From Ophiobolus disseminans (taxonomy: Eukaryota; Ascomycota; Dothideomycetes; Pleosporales; Phaeosphaeriaceae): a DNA stretch of 64,000 bases. Under the pieces are notes generated by a model, which did no database searches, had not been told where the DNA came from, and was given only the letters and a program-made list of their open reading frames with translations. Numbering within the stretch: position 1 is the first letter of the stretch; each line of letters begins with the position of its first letter. The translations under genes were made by a program, and so were the position numbers. Shown here one piece after another: positions 35,244 through 48,073 of the stretch. Location of the stretch: contig MU006228.1 in NCBI GenBank assembly GCA_010093685.1, forward strand, positions 789,111 through 853,110, written 5' to 3'.

Positions 35244-35724
35244 AAACTGTGAGCTGCTGGCTAGAATGAGTTGAAGAGTGATGCATGGATTAGCGTGGCG
35301 TTGATACATGCATATGGAAGCGCAAGGGAATGTGATGGGATGCAAGATTAGACTGTCACTGGGAATACAAAAATATGGATGTCATGTTTACTCGCTATCT
35401 TCAATGGGGTGGCACAAAAGGACTGAAGGTTTTCGTCCGTCATACATTGTCATGTGGACATATAACACTCGGGAAATGGAAAAGTTTTTGCATTGCATAT
35501 CTTGAGATTGAAATCTGGCCCTCACGTCCAGCAAAGCTGTATAACTAAATCAAACACAGTACTGAGGTCAATGAAGCAGTTGTTGACCCGAATAGTGCAC
35601 TTAATATATTCAGTCACAGTATGAAGACGTGACTTTCAAATCGTGTTCAAATTTAACGGAACTTCTCACTGCTGCTGGATATATACACGCAAACTCATCC
35701 CACCATCTTCACCCAAGGCCGATT
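35244..35724. other. Convergent 3' region of SCP160 and HSE1
   Basis: About 480 bp between two converging stop codons, AT-richer than both genes. It is expected to hold both 3' UTRs. No further feature seen. Confidence 0.4.
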
Positions 35725-37818
35725 CTACCGGTAAAACCCCTCATCGCCACCAACCGGCGGCGCGCTCGGAGCTTGGCCAGGCGGTCGATACGGCATATAT
35801 CCCTGCGGGGCCGGACTAGTCGATGTTCCTGGAGGCGCAGGCGGCGCATGGCTAGGCTGGTGTGGGGGGTAGCCAAAGCCTGCCTGTGGTGGTGGTGGTT
35901 GCGAATAAGGATCTGATGGAGGCTGCTGTTGTGGCGGTGGGGATGTGATTTGGTCGTACGGGATTTGTCCTTGAGGTGGACCTTGAGGAGGCCCTTGTTG
36001 TGGAGGGTAGCCACCTGGTTGCTGTGAAGGAGGGTAGTCGTAACCCTGCGGCGCTGAGGGACCGCCCTGTGGCTGACTTGGTGCGACAAAAGATTGCCGG
36101 TTGTCTATGGGTGAGTCAAAGTGTCCGGTCGCCAACTCCTGAGGTGCGTAGCTCTGTGGACGAACGCCCACGGGCACTCTGCCTTGTGGAGGGGCGTAAG
36201 GATCCGATGCGGGTGCTGGTTTCGGTGTTTGTTGCTGTGGCCGCTGCTCGCCGACTGGTGGTACCATGAAAAAAGCTGGATTGGAGCCTGCAGGAGGGTA
36301 CTGAGGTGCACCTTGGGGTGCAGGAGCTCCTCCACCGTATCCGTAGCGCGGATCCTGCTGTGGGGGTGGTGACGATGGGGGATATCCGGTGTAGTTCGAC
36401 GGTGGTGGGGCGTTGTAGGCGCCATAGGCAGGCCGGTTACCGTATGCAGGTTGGGGTGGCTGCGACATGGATGCCTCGAGCAACGACTCGTAGTCCCGGC
36501 GAGCTTTGATAAACTTTTCGTTCAACTGTGTGAAATCGTCTATGCATTGTCAGTATGGTGATGCTACTTGTTGACGTGATATGGACTTACCCTTCTTTTG
36601 AGAGTACTTCCCAATCAGCTCGATCAATTTCGGCCGGATAGCTAGTGTAGAGTGGTAGAGCTCGGTAATCTCCTCGTTATCACGATCGCCACCCGTCTGA
36701 GTGTTTGTGCTCAACAATGCAAGCAGTTTCTCGACGTTCCGTATTTGCGCAAAGACCTCGGCCTCGGTTTGCGCTTCTCGCTCCAGTTCTTCGCGTGTCG
36801 GATCCTGTAGCTTCTCGACATAGTTGAGCGGAAAGATACCGGTCTGTCCGCGGAGTGACCCCTTCCACCAATCCTTGTAGACTGACTCGAGCACGGCGAT
36901 TGTGTCACCCTTCTTGAACTGCAGTTCGCCAGGCTCAGAGGGCTGGAAGTCAAACAGAGCCCTCACACGAGAGACAGTCGCCGCTGTGGTGCCCGACTGC
37001 TTTGGTTGCGAGGCCTGTACGGGCTGGCTACTCGAACCTGCACCAGATTCCTGAGGAGCGTTGGCCTTGGCAGCGGTGGGAGTTGCGCCCTTGGACTCTT
37101 TGATCGACATGGCGAGCGCCATCTGCAGCTCTTCCTCCTCCTTCTGGCGGTCCGAGGCGGAGATCTGCGTCTTCTGCGGTTTCGAGGGTGCTCGTAGGTT
37201 AGGGTCTACAATATGTTAGCTCCATCCCGTCACGTGTGTCCTGGCGACTTACTCTGTGTCTTCAGCTTCATGTATGCGCCTGACATAATGCCAAGATCTG
37301 GGTCACGCGAGAACATCTCTGTCCACTCTGCCATGCGCTCCAGTATCTTGGCCTTGACGGCTTGGTGTGTGTTGCGGTCGTTTGCAAGACGCAGCATGGC
37401 GTCGGTAAAGCTTCGCGAAGCAAGCTCCTTGTGCATCTGGATGCCGCAGTTCTGACTGAGGGCGTTGGCGAGCTCGAGGGTGTAGAGTTGCACGTTCGCA
37501 TTGCGGTGGGCTAAGCGCTTGATCATGGCGGCGACGACATCTTTGGCGCCAGTGTCGGACGAGCCAACTTTGTCGCATACATCCTGTAGTATTTAGTAAG
37601 CATTTCACATATCGTTTAGACAGCCACGAGTGGGCGGCGACAACGTGGTGTTGCGGCCTCATGCTATGAGCTCACGAGGCGCACACTGTCCACCAAGCCG
37701 CGAGCGACGTATAATAGTAAGGCCGTACCAGTATGTATTCCCAGTTCTCACTGGTGAGATTCTCGTCTGTGGATTTCACCACGACATCGTCGAAGATGTT
37801 CGACTGCGCGCGAAACAT
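35725..37818 (-). CDS. hse1: ESCRT-0 subunit HSE1 (STAM homologue), 616 aa, four exons
   Basis: HSE1 pairs with VPS27 in ESCRT-0 to sort ubiquitinated cargo at endosomes (family knowledge). Exons are 37818..37729, 37583..37253, 37205..36591 and 36539..35725; the introns are 145, 47 and 51 bp and every join restores family sequence. Residues 1-140 form the VHS domain (SNIFDDVVVKSTDENLTSENW; AAMIKRLAHRNANVQLYTLELANAL). A ubiquitin-interacting motif follows (EEEELQMALAMSIKES, about 163-178). The SH3 domain is RVRALFDFQPSEPGELQFKKGD to GIFPLNYVEKL. A GAT-like helical segment follows (AQIRNVEKLLALLST; DFTQLNEKFIKARRDYESLL). The last 240 residues are Pro/Gln/Gly/Tyr-rich and low in complexity. Confidence 0.94.
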
Positions 37819-39030
37819 GGCGTCTGCCTGGTCCGGGGCTGTCGGCGTTTAAAGGTGTTCGTCGGGTTGCGGTCGAGTGAGCGACGTAGATCCAGTGAGT
37901 TGCTGCAGAAGGAGAGGTGTGGAGTTGTGCAGAGGTTCACGCAAAGGTGCAGGTCGGCGAGGGTCGTAGGTGAATAGGAATAGAGGTTGCGTCAACGCCG
38001 TCGTATGCAGTGGGCTTGGGAGCTCCTGCCCGTTGGGTGAGAACGGTTCGGTGGGGCGATGACGGACCAAGTGTGGCGTATGCCTGGCGCGTGCGCGCTA
38101 GTCGCTCCATCTCGAGGCTGAGCGCACAGCCCGGGTCCGACGGAATGCCTTGCAGTGTACGGCTTTCGAGACAGGACTCTGACTGCATACAATTCTTGGT
38201 GATGGTATATGGATCCTCACGGGAGAACACGCTGTTCTTCCATAATCTGGTAAGCAAGCTCGATTCACATCAATCCACAAAGCCCTGCAGTGTTTACTTA
38301 TGATGCCACCGCACGCAGGGCTCAGACATGAGCAGACAAGACGATCAACGACAGCATTGTTAATTGCCTGTTTTTGGTGTACATCCGACTTTTCCATATG
38401 TCGCTATACCATTGCTGCTCCAGATCAGAAAATACACCAAGAGATCCCTACTTGGACCATATATAGACACTGGAATGGGGGATATGCGAACAGCAACCGT
38501 GCTGGACATGAAAACAAATACCGCCCGATGACAACGGAAAACACCAAGCATCTAAAAACGTGGCCCGGGTACTCGTAACCCGCAGATGCCGTGCTGTCGC
38601 TAGAACGCCCCCGAACTTTCAGAAAAGGTGTGCGCCATGGAGATTGGAAAATGATGTTGCGCGCCGGTGAAGCCCTCGATGGGAATTTTCAAAACCAAAA
38701 TGGAGTTGTACAAGAGTTCGCTGACGAAAGGATCGTGTTCGTGTGGTAGTGAGCTTGCCTAATTCCAACCGTTCGCCGCGACTCGACAAAACCTTGTCAT
38801 CATTTCTTGATTGTATCCAGGTTTGGCGTAGAATGAAAAGGCAGATCGCGCTTACGAGTAACGTCGCAAGCATCGACCATTTTGCACGTAGCTCGAGTCT
38901 TATAGCCGCCCCGCCTGGCCATACCACTCGATATACGACTCTGCTGATGACTGCATCGCGTCGCTAAGGGGACTTTGTTTCGATCCTACGTTTCCACGAT
39001 GAGAGGCACCCAGAAACGTTAGGAAAGTAA
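37819..39030. promoter_or_regulatory. Upstream region of HSE1
   Basis: A 1.2-kb gap between HSE1 and the 3' end of the kinase gene on the same strand. The part next to HSE1 should be its promoter and leader. Open frames such as 37937-38257 (minus) have no domain pattern. No repeats or RNA genes recognised. Confidence 0.3.
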
Positions 39031-41700
39031 TCACACACCACCCTTCTTACGACGCTCCTCTGCTCTTGCTTTTCGGGCGGACAGGACTAGCGGCGCGAGC
39101 GTGTTGAGTGGTTCAGCGGTGTTGATGAACGGATGCTAGTCTTGTAAGCGGTAATCTATTTTCAAATTTGAGTACAACGTACCACTAAGAGATCATGAGC
39201 ACTGGCCCGCTTGTCCGGGTCCACCTTGAGCGAGAAGCCCAAAAAGTCGCGGAACATTGCGGACAAGGCATGCTCCTCTTTGATCGTCGGCGTTCCGTTA
39301 GTTGCAATGAGCCAGAGCGCGCGCAGAGGGCTTTCATTGAGATAAGGCGGCTCTCCTTCGATCATCTCAATAGCCATAATGCCGAGAGACCAGATGTCGA
39401 CCTTGCGGCCGTACTCCTTCCTGGTTACGACCTCGGGTGCCATCCAGTACGGAGTTCCGACCATGGTCGTCCGCTTGTTGTGGTTCTCGTTGATCTGCGC
39501 GCAGAACCCGAAGTCGGCTATTTACCGGATTAGCGCTACCATAATGCTGGACCGGGGCTACTTACTCAGCTTGATGTTGCCTTCGAGAGAGAGCAGAATG
39601 TTATCCGACTTGATATCTCGGTGGATGACGCCTTTCGAGTGCAGATGCTGGAGACCGTGTAGGGTCTCTCTGCAGACCGCGGCAATCTGGCCTTCGGACA
39701 TGATGTTGAACGTGACCACATCCGTCAAGCTGCCCCCCTCCATATACTCCATGACAACCCACAGATCTCCTCGGACGAGGAAACTGTCCATGAAGTTAAC
39801 GATGTTCTTGTGCTTACTGTCTTTCATGACCAGAATCTCGTTAATGATGAGGTCCTTTTTCGGCTGCTGCTCCAGGTTCATCTGCTTGATGGCCACGCAT
39901 TTGTTGCTGCCCACCTCGTAGGCCATGAAGACGCCGCCCGAAGCACCCTGGCCAATCTTGTTAAATTGCTTGTATTTCAGAGTAGGGTCAGCGTTGGTAC
40001 ATATGGCATTCAGCTTCGCAACGATGTCGGTTCCCTGGCTCTGCCGGGGTCGCTGGCGGGGCCTTGGCGCAGGGCCCACGCGGGCTTGCTGCGACGGAAG
40101 CGGTATGTTCTGGGGGTCCGACTGCTGCGCGAATTGCTGCTGGGGCGACGGCTGTGAAGGCACGGGAGCTGCCGGCGTCAGATGGGTGGGTTGCGGCGTT
40201 CTGGCGCTGACACTTCTGCTGAGTGGGGGCTGCTTAGCGGCCATGGCCTGCTGGGCGGCATGGACGGCCTGTTGTTGCTGCTGCTGGTACTGCTGGGCAG
40301 GCGAAATGGCAGTAGAGCTCGAGGGCGAGTCGAAGCGCGGAGGCGTGCCGCCCGTGGTGTTTGCCCTGCTGCGAGGCGCCGAGGGCGTTCCAACAGGGCT
40401 CTCGGTAATCGTGGGCGGGGCGTAGGCGACCTGGGGATAGTCGTTCTCCTGCCGATACGCCGGCTGCTGCGTTACAATGGGACTGGGGACGGGGGGCGCT
40501 TGTCGACTCGGCACGATGCTCACTGAACCTGGGGACGCACCCGGAGGCCTCGGTGCCGGGCGGTTCGGGATGAGGGCGCCGTTGATCTGGGGCGAGTGGA
40601 GAGCGGGCGAGGTGAGGCTGCGGGGGATGGGCGGGGGTGCCCGCGGGTTCTCGAAGCTGTCCTCGCCGTTGCGTGGGAAGCGCGGGCTCTGGGGCGGGCT
40701 GAGGGGCGTCACGGCGCCGTACGAGGGCGCGGCATTGGGCTGGTAGCCGTAGGGCTGGGGGTGGACGGCGCCCATCTTGTCCCAGACGGCGTCGTCCTCG
40801 CCCTTTTCGGCATTGTCCTTGTAGAAGTTGACGACGTCGACGGCGGCCTGGGGGTGCTGCTTCTGCTCCTGCTCGGTGATGCCGTTGCTGGTCAGCATGC
40901 GCTGCCACTCCTTGGGGAGGCCCTGGACAGTGTTAGCGGGGGCGCAGAGTAGGCATGTGGTGGAGTCAGAGGGCGGCGCCACGTACAGTGAACTCGCCCG
41001 TCTCGTTGTCGATGCTGACGTGGGTGACGTGCATGGGGTTGGTGGGCGTGGAGATGGTCGGGCGGCGCGGCGAGCTCACGAGGTTGCTCATGAAGCTGGA
41101 GAAGGTGCCCTTCTTCTTGGCGCCGCCCGAGTTGCGCTTCTTCGCCGTCTCGCCCTCGTCGCTGTAGCGGTTGCTGCGCGGGCTCTTGGTGCCCGAGGGC
41201 GGGGTATCCATCTTGCGGGCGAGCGTGGTGAAGGACAGCGACTGGCGCAGGCGGGGCGAGCGCAGCTTCGAGGGCTGGTCCGTCGTGTACGAGTGCGTGG
41301 GCAGCGCGGGCCGCTGTGCTGCCGCGGGCCTGGCGGCGTGCAGAGCTTCCTCGACGACGGCCGCGTTGAAGGGCGCGCCAACCGAAGCCGGCGGGAGGTG
41401 GGCAAAGGAAGATGCCGAGGCCGGATAGTGCGGTTGCGAGTGCGCGCTGTGCTGCTCGTTGACGGGCGCCAGCAGGGAGGGGGAGCGGTGCAGCAGAGGG
41501 GAGGCGCCCGGCGTGGTCGTGGATGAAGAGGCAGGTGCAGCTGGCGGGCGGCTGCCAAGGCCCTGTTGATTGTTGAAGTAGGAGGCGTCCGAAGGGCTGC
41601 GTTTGAGCGTGTTGCCCGATTTGCCGTTCAAATATGCGACGGGCGGCGGTGCATGCTCGCGCGTCCGCTTGGTCAACCGGCGACTCTTCTGATCCTCCAT
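39031..41700 (-). CDS. p21-activated (PAK/STE20-family) protein kinase, 836 aa, four exons
   Basis: A Cdc42/Rac-responsive Ser/Thr kinase controlling polarity and MAPK signalling (family knowledge). Exons are 41700..40987, 40922..39566, 39517..39183 and 39135..39031, all joining in phase. The first intron lies inside the CRIB/PBD domain: ISTPTNPMHVTHVSIDNETGEFT joined to GLPKEWQRMLTSNGI (about 216-253). A long Pro/Gln-rich linker follows. The kinase domain spans about 548-805: Gly loop IGQGASGGVF, VAIKQMNL, HRDIKSDNILL, the DFG region restored by splicing as LTDFGFCAQINENHNKR, and TTMVGTPYWMAPEVVTRKEYGRKVDIWSLG. The tail is DLLVHPFINTAEPLNTL. The N-terminus has no PH domain that I can see, which favours a fission-yeast Pak1/Shk1-type protein; I leave the symbol open because the kinase core resembles both PAK subgroups. 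Confidence 0.92.
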
Positions 41701-43640
41701 GGCCGCAGAGGCGCGTGGTCCTATCGTGGTACGGCTGGGTTAAACACTGCAGACAGCCTGCGAGGAGGGGGGTTTTGCCGCCGACACCCAATCACGGCCT
41801 GCTGCAACGGCGGTAAGGCTATCGAACGCTCCTGCGGGACTTTGATTGATTCGAGCACGACGACGCAGGCGGCTTTTGAATTGGATAAATCAGGAATTGA
41901 AAAGATGCTCCTGCACGGACATGTTACCACCGGCGCTCTCTTCGACCTGCTGCTCCGCTGAGTCCCTGCTAGCTTTTCATTTCCACACGCCGTTTCATCA
42001 GCCTCCATTATAGCCAGAGTGCCAGAGCTGACCCGGCTAAGAGCCCGTGGCAGACTCGACATGCCAGATATGGTCGCACAGTCGAGTGTCTGATCGCGCC
42101 TGCCTTTTTGTCCATCTTTCTGCTGGCTCGAGTCGCGCCTTCCCCGCGCTGGTGAGCTTCACATGCTAGCCTTTTCCCGCTGTGACACGACTCGCAGCGC
42201 ATCTCGACAACACAGCAGCTGTATCGTCACTCCCGCTCGCGTCAGACCACAGCGCAATGTTGGGATTCCAGCTGCGGCGGCAAGAGATGAGCGCCTCGAG
42301 GTACCGAGTCAAACTTGAACATGCACTATCTCCAAACCTACCTCACCACATCAGGAAGCTACCCATCTTGAATCTTGATCTCCTTCTTGAACATCTCGAA
42401 ACTGCGCGCTGGATCGCGCCTCCTGCAAGGCACGACAAGAAAAGCAACGGCACATCTAACGTTCGCTCCTTGAAACACGCCATGCGCGCACCCGCAGCAG
42501 GCCATTTGTTGCACGACTTCCTCATCTGAGGGCACGATCCCAAAACACACGAGAGACCGCAGGTCATCTGGAGTACCACTGAACACGTCAAAGCGACAAT
42601 GACGCGACGCCTGCCAGAATCGCAAGGCACGACATTATCGACTTCTTTCAGCGACTCTTTCATCATGCCCTGCAAGGCGCTCGTTGCACAGAGAGTCCTG
42701 CAATTGCGCATATCCGCTCACCAGCACTCTCCTAGCGAAAGCTGTGTTTGAAGCTACCGGAGCACTGCAAGCATCATCCCCCAACCACGGCAACGGATTA
42801 CACGTGCGCGCTACGGAGACACCACCGTCGCGCCGTGAACCAATGCCTTGGAACCGACGATCACAACGTGAACACACTTCGACAAAGGGAGCTCCAGTGT
42901 CGATCCCGCTGGTCTTTTACGGTCTGGATTGAGTTCTGTGGAGCTGTCAGAGCAAAGCCAAGTATGTGCGGAGCGTTTCATCTCGGTCGATGCCCGATTT
43001 CGAATGTTCCGCTATGAAACGACGTCATCTTTTCGGATATCGGCCAGGCGTTGCAACTATTCACGTTCTATCAAGAAGCCTGTCTATCCTCACGATGTTA
43101 TACCGAAAGCACTATCTGATGATATTCTTTCGGCTGGGAGACGAATAGTTGCAACATCGGATGCGGGCAACTATTTTGGTAACATGGTGAAAACCATTGA
43201 TGTGCATTTTCGCGAAAAAGAAAGATGGCCGATGAGCCAACAGTGGATTTCATGCCAGAATACTCAAGTGTCGACAGACTCAACTGCACACGAAGATACC
43301 AACTTTGCTATATTCGCGAGACGATGAACATGACTATCAATATTGTATTTGAGACTTCGCAAGCACTCCACACATCAGCCTTCACAGCGGCCTGGATAAT
43401 TTCTTCGACGAAAAGTATTGTAAAAGCGCAATGCATCATATTGTCTTGGCAAGCGTGTATTCTCAATTTCAAACGCCAACGCTTGTGCGTAGTCTACAAC
43501 GGCAGTCTATGGTCTATCTATAATTACAAAGGTATAATAAACGATCAACAGTCGAAAAATTACAATCTCGGCTACGGCTTGAGCCTGTGACAAACCACGA
43601 CGGGCCTTCAATTCTCTGCCCCAGCACGCCACACCTGCGC
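41701..43640. other. Long gap upstream of the PAK gene
   Basis: About 1.9 kb between the PAK start and the 3' end of the ABC transporter, both on the minus strand. The part near 41700-42200 should hold the kinase promoter. The rest has several short frames (for example 42929-43327 on +) without domain signatures, signal peptides or repeats that I could detect. Confidence 0.35.
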
Positions 43641-46600
43641 CTACGAAGCCTTCTTCGTCGCCTTGGTTCTCAACTTCATCATCACATACACCAATCCGTA
43701 ACAACCGAACGAGAACAGCACAACGATGCCTGCATTCCTCCAGCCATAGTACTCCTCCTTGAGATTGAGTGTCTTGAAGTAGCTCGCCGCCGAATCGTAC
43801 TGGCACACATTGCAGTCGAAGGTAGCGTCTGGGTTGAGCAAGTTGGTACCAGCGCCCATACCCTGTTGGTACATGGACAGATACTGGCCGCACGTCTGGT
43901 TCGCCGGAGGATCAAAGATGGCAAGTTCGCTCTGCCGGCAAGTGACGCCAGTGGACCAGCTGCCAAAGATGAGGAGAGAGCTCATTAGGTAGTTGTATGG
44001 GTCGAGGTAGTAGATCCTGTGAGACGTGTTAACGTTGGTTCACGCAAGTGTGATGAGAGGCAGCCTTACCAGTATCTCCAGAATGGTTCGATTTGGCTGT
44101 AAGGCACCATGACACCACAGAAAGAGACGAGAGTTGTGATGACAAGCGGGTTCACGAGCGAGGCGAAGACGGCATTCGGAGCGTATGCGGCGATCAGCTG
44201 CCCGATACCGGTGTACAAGCACTCGTATACAAGCTATGTCAAGGTTAGTAAGGGTGATATAAGGACAAGCGGAAAGGCAAACTTACCACAACGAAGAATG
44301 TGCTACCAGCGTACTTGGGCGCGGTCGGTAGACCGGTTGTGAAATACCACGACACGAAGTAGAGGACGGCACAGATGACCAGGTACGGAAGCTCAGAGAC
44401 GATAAGCCCGGTGACAAAGGGCACCCAGTGATACGTCTTGCTTTTCTTCTCGCGCGTCTCGTACACATCGCGGCGATCAATAAAGAGAGGTTGCAGTTGC
44501 GAGATCAGACCCGGCGCGACAAAAATGAAGCTGAAGACGGTGAAGAGCTTGAGCTGGAGGCCGCCAAGGTCGTCTTCGATCTTCCAGAAGGTGAAACCGT
44601 TCAGCAATGCCAGGATGACGTGCAGGATGAACTTGTTGTTGACGTATTCAGTGTTGCGCGACAGGGAGACATTCATGCGATGCGTCACGATCTTGATCTG
44701 GTCCCACATCGGTGCGGCGAACTCGAATCCGTCGTCGACAGTTCCAGGCTCCTTACCAGCAGCATCGGAGATGATACTGTCCAGCTCCTCGACCATCTTC
44801 TCGTGTTCTGTCGACTCCAGCCAGACTTTGTTCCAGTCTTTGCCTTTGGACAAGCTTCCGGATACGACTTCAATCATATGCTCAGCGGGGTTGGCTTCCT
44901 TCGGGCACGGTGCGCCGTGACCAGCGAAGTATGACTTCACTGTGCTTGCCTTGTCGCCGATGTCGCCAAAATACACTGTCTTGCCGCCCTTGGCCAGAAG
45001 GAGGAGGGTGTCGAATTGCTCGAAGAGCTGCGCAGATGGCTGATGGATCGTGACCAGTACTGCTTGCCCGACTTCAGCAAGCTTGCGTAGGAAGCGTACG
45101 GTATTGAAAGCAGCTTGGCCATCAAGCCCCGAAGTCGGCTCGTCGAGAAAGATGAGAACACTGGGCTTCGCGACAAGCTCAACACCGATGGTAAGACGTT
45201 TGCGCTGCTCAACAGAGAGTCCTGCACCAGGGCGTCCGATGAGAGTATGCTCGATATCTTGAAGTTGGAGTAGATCAATGATCGTGTCGACGTAGCGAAG
45301 CTTCTCCGAGCGTGAGATATCGCGTCCTGATTGACGGAGGACAGCGGAGAACTCGAGGGCTTCTCGCACCGTGCATAGCGGCTCGTGAATATCCATTTGC
45401 TCGACATAGCCAGCAGACCGTTGAAAGGAGACGGGCAAGGGACGACCATCGACCATGACAGATCCGTGGATAGTACCATCGGTCTTGCGTTGGGCGAGGA
45501 CATCGAGCAAGGTGGTCTTACCGGCCCCGGAAGAGCCCATCAATGCACCGAGCATACCAGGTCGGACGAAACCTTCCACGTTGTCGAGAAGGACACGGTC
45601 TCCATGGGGCGTTTTGACAGTGTACGTCAGGTTCTTCCAGGTGAAGACACTAGTGTTACGGATCAATTGAGTGTTGAGGGTCTCGTCCGACTCTTTCGAA
45701 CTAGAATCGTTTTGCGCCTTCTCGACAGGTTGCGACTCTTCGTCTTTGGCGAGAATGTGCTTCGTCAACTTTTGCTTCTCACGCGGGATGAGGAGACCGG
45801 TGCCACCCTCACCGACTTGCTTCCACTTGGAAGTAAAGATTATCGTGACGGTGACGAAGAAGACATACCACGCGCATTGGATACCAAAGTTGCGCCAGAC
45901 GTTGCTGTGGCTGAAAGACAAGCTGGCGAGATAGTCGTCGCCTGAGACGCTGGTTGCACCGACACGTGCTCCGCCGACGCCTGCGCAGGACGCACCACCT
46001 TCTCCAGACATGTAGCCAGGACCGGTTGGGATGAGATAGGGTCCGATGCAGGGGATGTCCTGATCGTGGAACTCAATACCGAGAAGAGCCTCAAAGCCGT
46101 ATGACAAGGGATTGATCCAGTAGATCCACACTAACCACGGCTTCATGTCAGGCTTCTTGATCACGTAACCCATGTACGAGAAGAAGCCAGTAATAGCAAG
46201 GCCCGATGCCTTGGTCGCCGCATCGAAGCTCGGAAAGGCTGCGCCAATCATGCGGAACATGGCTGTCATGACCATAGCTGAAGTGAAGCTGATAAGCCAG
46301 TAACTGAAGAAAGCCGCAGCTGTGGTCTTCAGGCCGACCATGAAGTACAGCACGATGCCGAAGTGCGAGGTCTGAAACAGCATAATCGGGATATCGGTCG
46401 CAATTTGAGCTAGGACGAACGCAGCTGGGTAGTGCAAAGCGAAGGATCGATGTTTAGCCAACACAGGTCGGCCTGTAAAGGAGTCTGTCACTTCAGACAG
46501 AGCGATAAGAGCTGGATAGAGCAGCGTGAAGAAGAGCGCGCCACCTTTGAGGAAGAGGCCTACAGATGTGTCCGGGGCGTTGTACTGCGTATTGGGTCAG

Positions 46601-48073
46601 TCTTTGCCCATCAGGAAGGTGATGGAAAGGTACTTACGAAAAGGGATCCAGCGATCAGCGACTGTACCACCGTAGACCCCTGCTTCACGAACAGGGTCGA
46701 CTTGTCACCCCACAGGATCTTGAACTGCCGCTTTACAGCAACCTTGACTTGCGTCGGGAAACTAGCTGACACAGGCGCATTCTTAGGAAGGTGTTTGTCC
46801 TTGCCTTTGGTCTCCATCTCCTTGAACGACGCGGTATTCTGCTTCGCCTCGTCGCTCTCAGGGTATTCGCACTCCTTCAGCATATCGGCCTTGATACTTG
46901 ACTGATCGTACGCCGCGCGGATCTCATGCGCCGTCCGCGGAAACCTGTTTTCATAGCCCTCTCTGATGACACGTTCCGTGGGGACGTTCACACCAGTCAG
47001 AAAATCTGCCTGATTGGCAGCTGGATCGCACACGAAGCCGAGTTTCTCCATGAAGGGCACTGCGCCTTCTCGCGGGCCGTAGTAGACCTGCTTGCCCTCG
47101 TCCAGGACGAGGACTTTGTCGAATTGCTCGAAGATGCCGTTGCCGGCTTGGTAGAGGGTTGCGATAGTGGTGAGGCCGAGGATGTCCGTCATGGCGCGCA
47201 TGGTCTTTGCCCAGTCGAGAGCTGTACTGGCGTCGAGGCCGCGAGTGGAGTTGTCCCTGTGTGCGAAGCATGGTCAGACCGGTATGTTGCATATTGCGAA
47301 GCGGCTTACCAGCAGAAAACACTCCCTCGTGTCGCAAGACACTCCAAGATCGATACACGCTTGCGCTCGCCTCCCGATACCCCACGGATATACACATCGC
47401 CAACCTTACTATCATGCGTATGCTCAATGCCCAAACTCTTCAACAGGAACTCTTTATACAGCCTCGCGTACTCCTTCTCGCTCTCAATGCCCGGCGGCAG
47501 ATGGAACGGCACCTTCATCCTCGTCGCAAAGTCAATCGTATCGCCCACCGTCAGCGTCGGAAAGAAGACCTCCTCTTCAGTATTCATAATGATCTGGCCC
47601 CGGTATCCCTGCGCTTCCTTCGCAACCATCGATCCAAAGTGCACGTCGCCCTCCACCTCGGCGTAGCCCAAGCGGTGGTTTGAAAGCATGCTCAACAGGG
47701 ATGTGCAGCCCGCGCCAGGACGGCCCAGAACTAAGAGCATTTCCCCGGGCTTCACGCAGCCGGAGGAATTGTCGATGATTGTTTTCATCGGTGCGTGCTT
47801 GGTTGCACTCTTGCTAAAGGGGTTGAACTGCGAGAGGACGTTTTCATTGAAGGCGGCGTCGCTGCTGACGCCGCGGACAGTGAGGTTTTGCCATGTTACG
47901 CCTAGTTTCTTGGGCTTTCCGCCGTTGGACTCGTTCCATTGCTTGATCTTGTGGACTTCGTTTGTGATGGACCATGAGTCGCTTGGCTCGTCCACGTCGC
48001 TGTAGGTGTTGCCGTTTTCCTCCTTCACAAGGGTTTCGTCGGATCGTTCGGGGGTGGAGTCGCGATCCGCCAT
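43641..48073 (-). CDS. PDR-type ABC transporter (ABCG, AtrB/SNQ2-like), 1406 aa, five exons
   Basis: A full-size pleiotropic drug resistance pump with the reverse order NBD-TMD-NBD-TMD, exporting toxic lipophilic compounds across the plasma membrane (family knowledge). Exons are 48073..47310, 47256..46638, 46584..44287, 44233..44070 and 44016..43641; all four introns are 53 bp and phases match. NBD1 has the PDR-type Walker A with Cys for Lys, GRPGAGCTSLL (about 117-127), and VSGGERKRVSI. Splicing restores WDNSTRGLDASTALDWAK. TMD1 spans WGDKSTLFVKQGSTVV to VFFVTVTIIF. NBD2 has a normal Walker A, GSSGAGKTTLLDVLAQRKT, a degenerate signature LSVEQRKRLTIGVEL and FLDEPTSGLDGQAAF. TMD2 includes the large Cys-containing external loop (VTCRQSEL; CGQYLSMYQQGMG; CNVCQYDSAASYF). 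The frame is intact, so it is probably functional; the substrate is not predictable here. Confidence 0.93.

Noticed and set aside
44245..48073. Four separate minus-strand genes for the ABC transporter region
   Set aside because: The frames join through four 53-bp introns with matching phase into one standard 1406-residue PDR protein.
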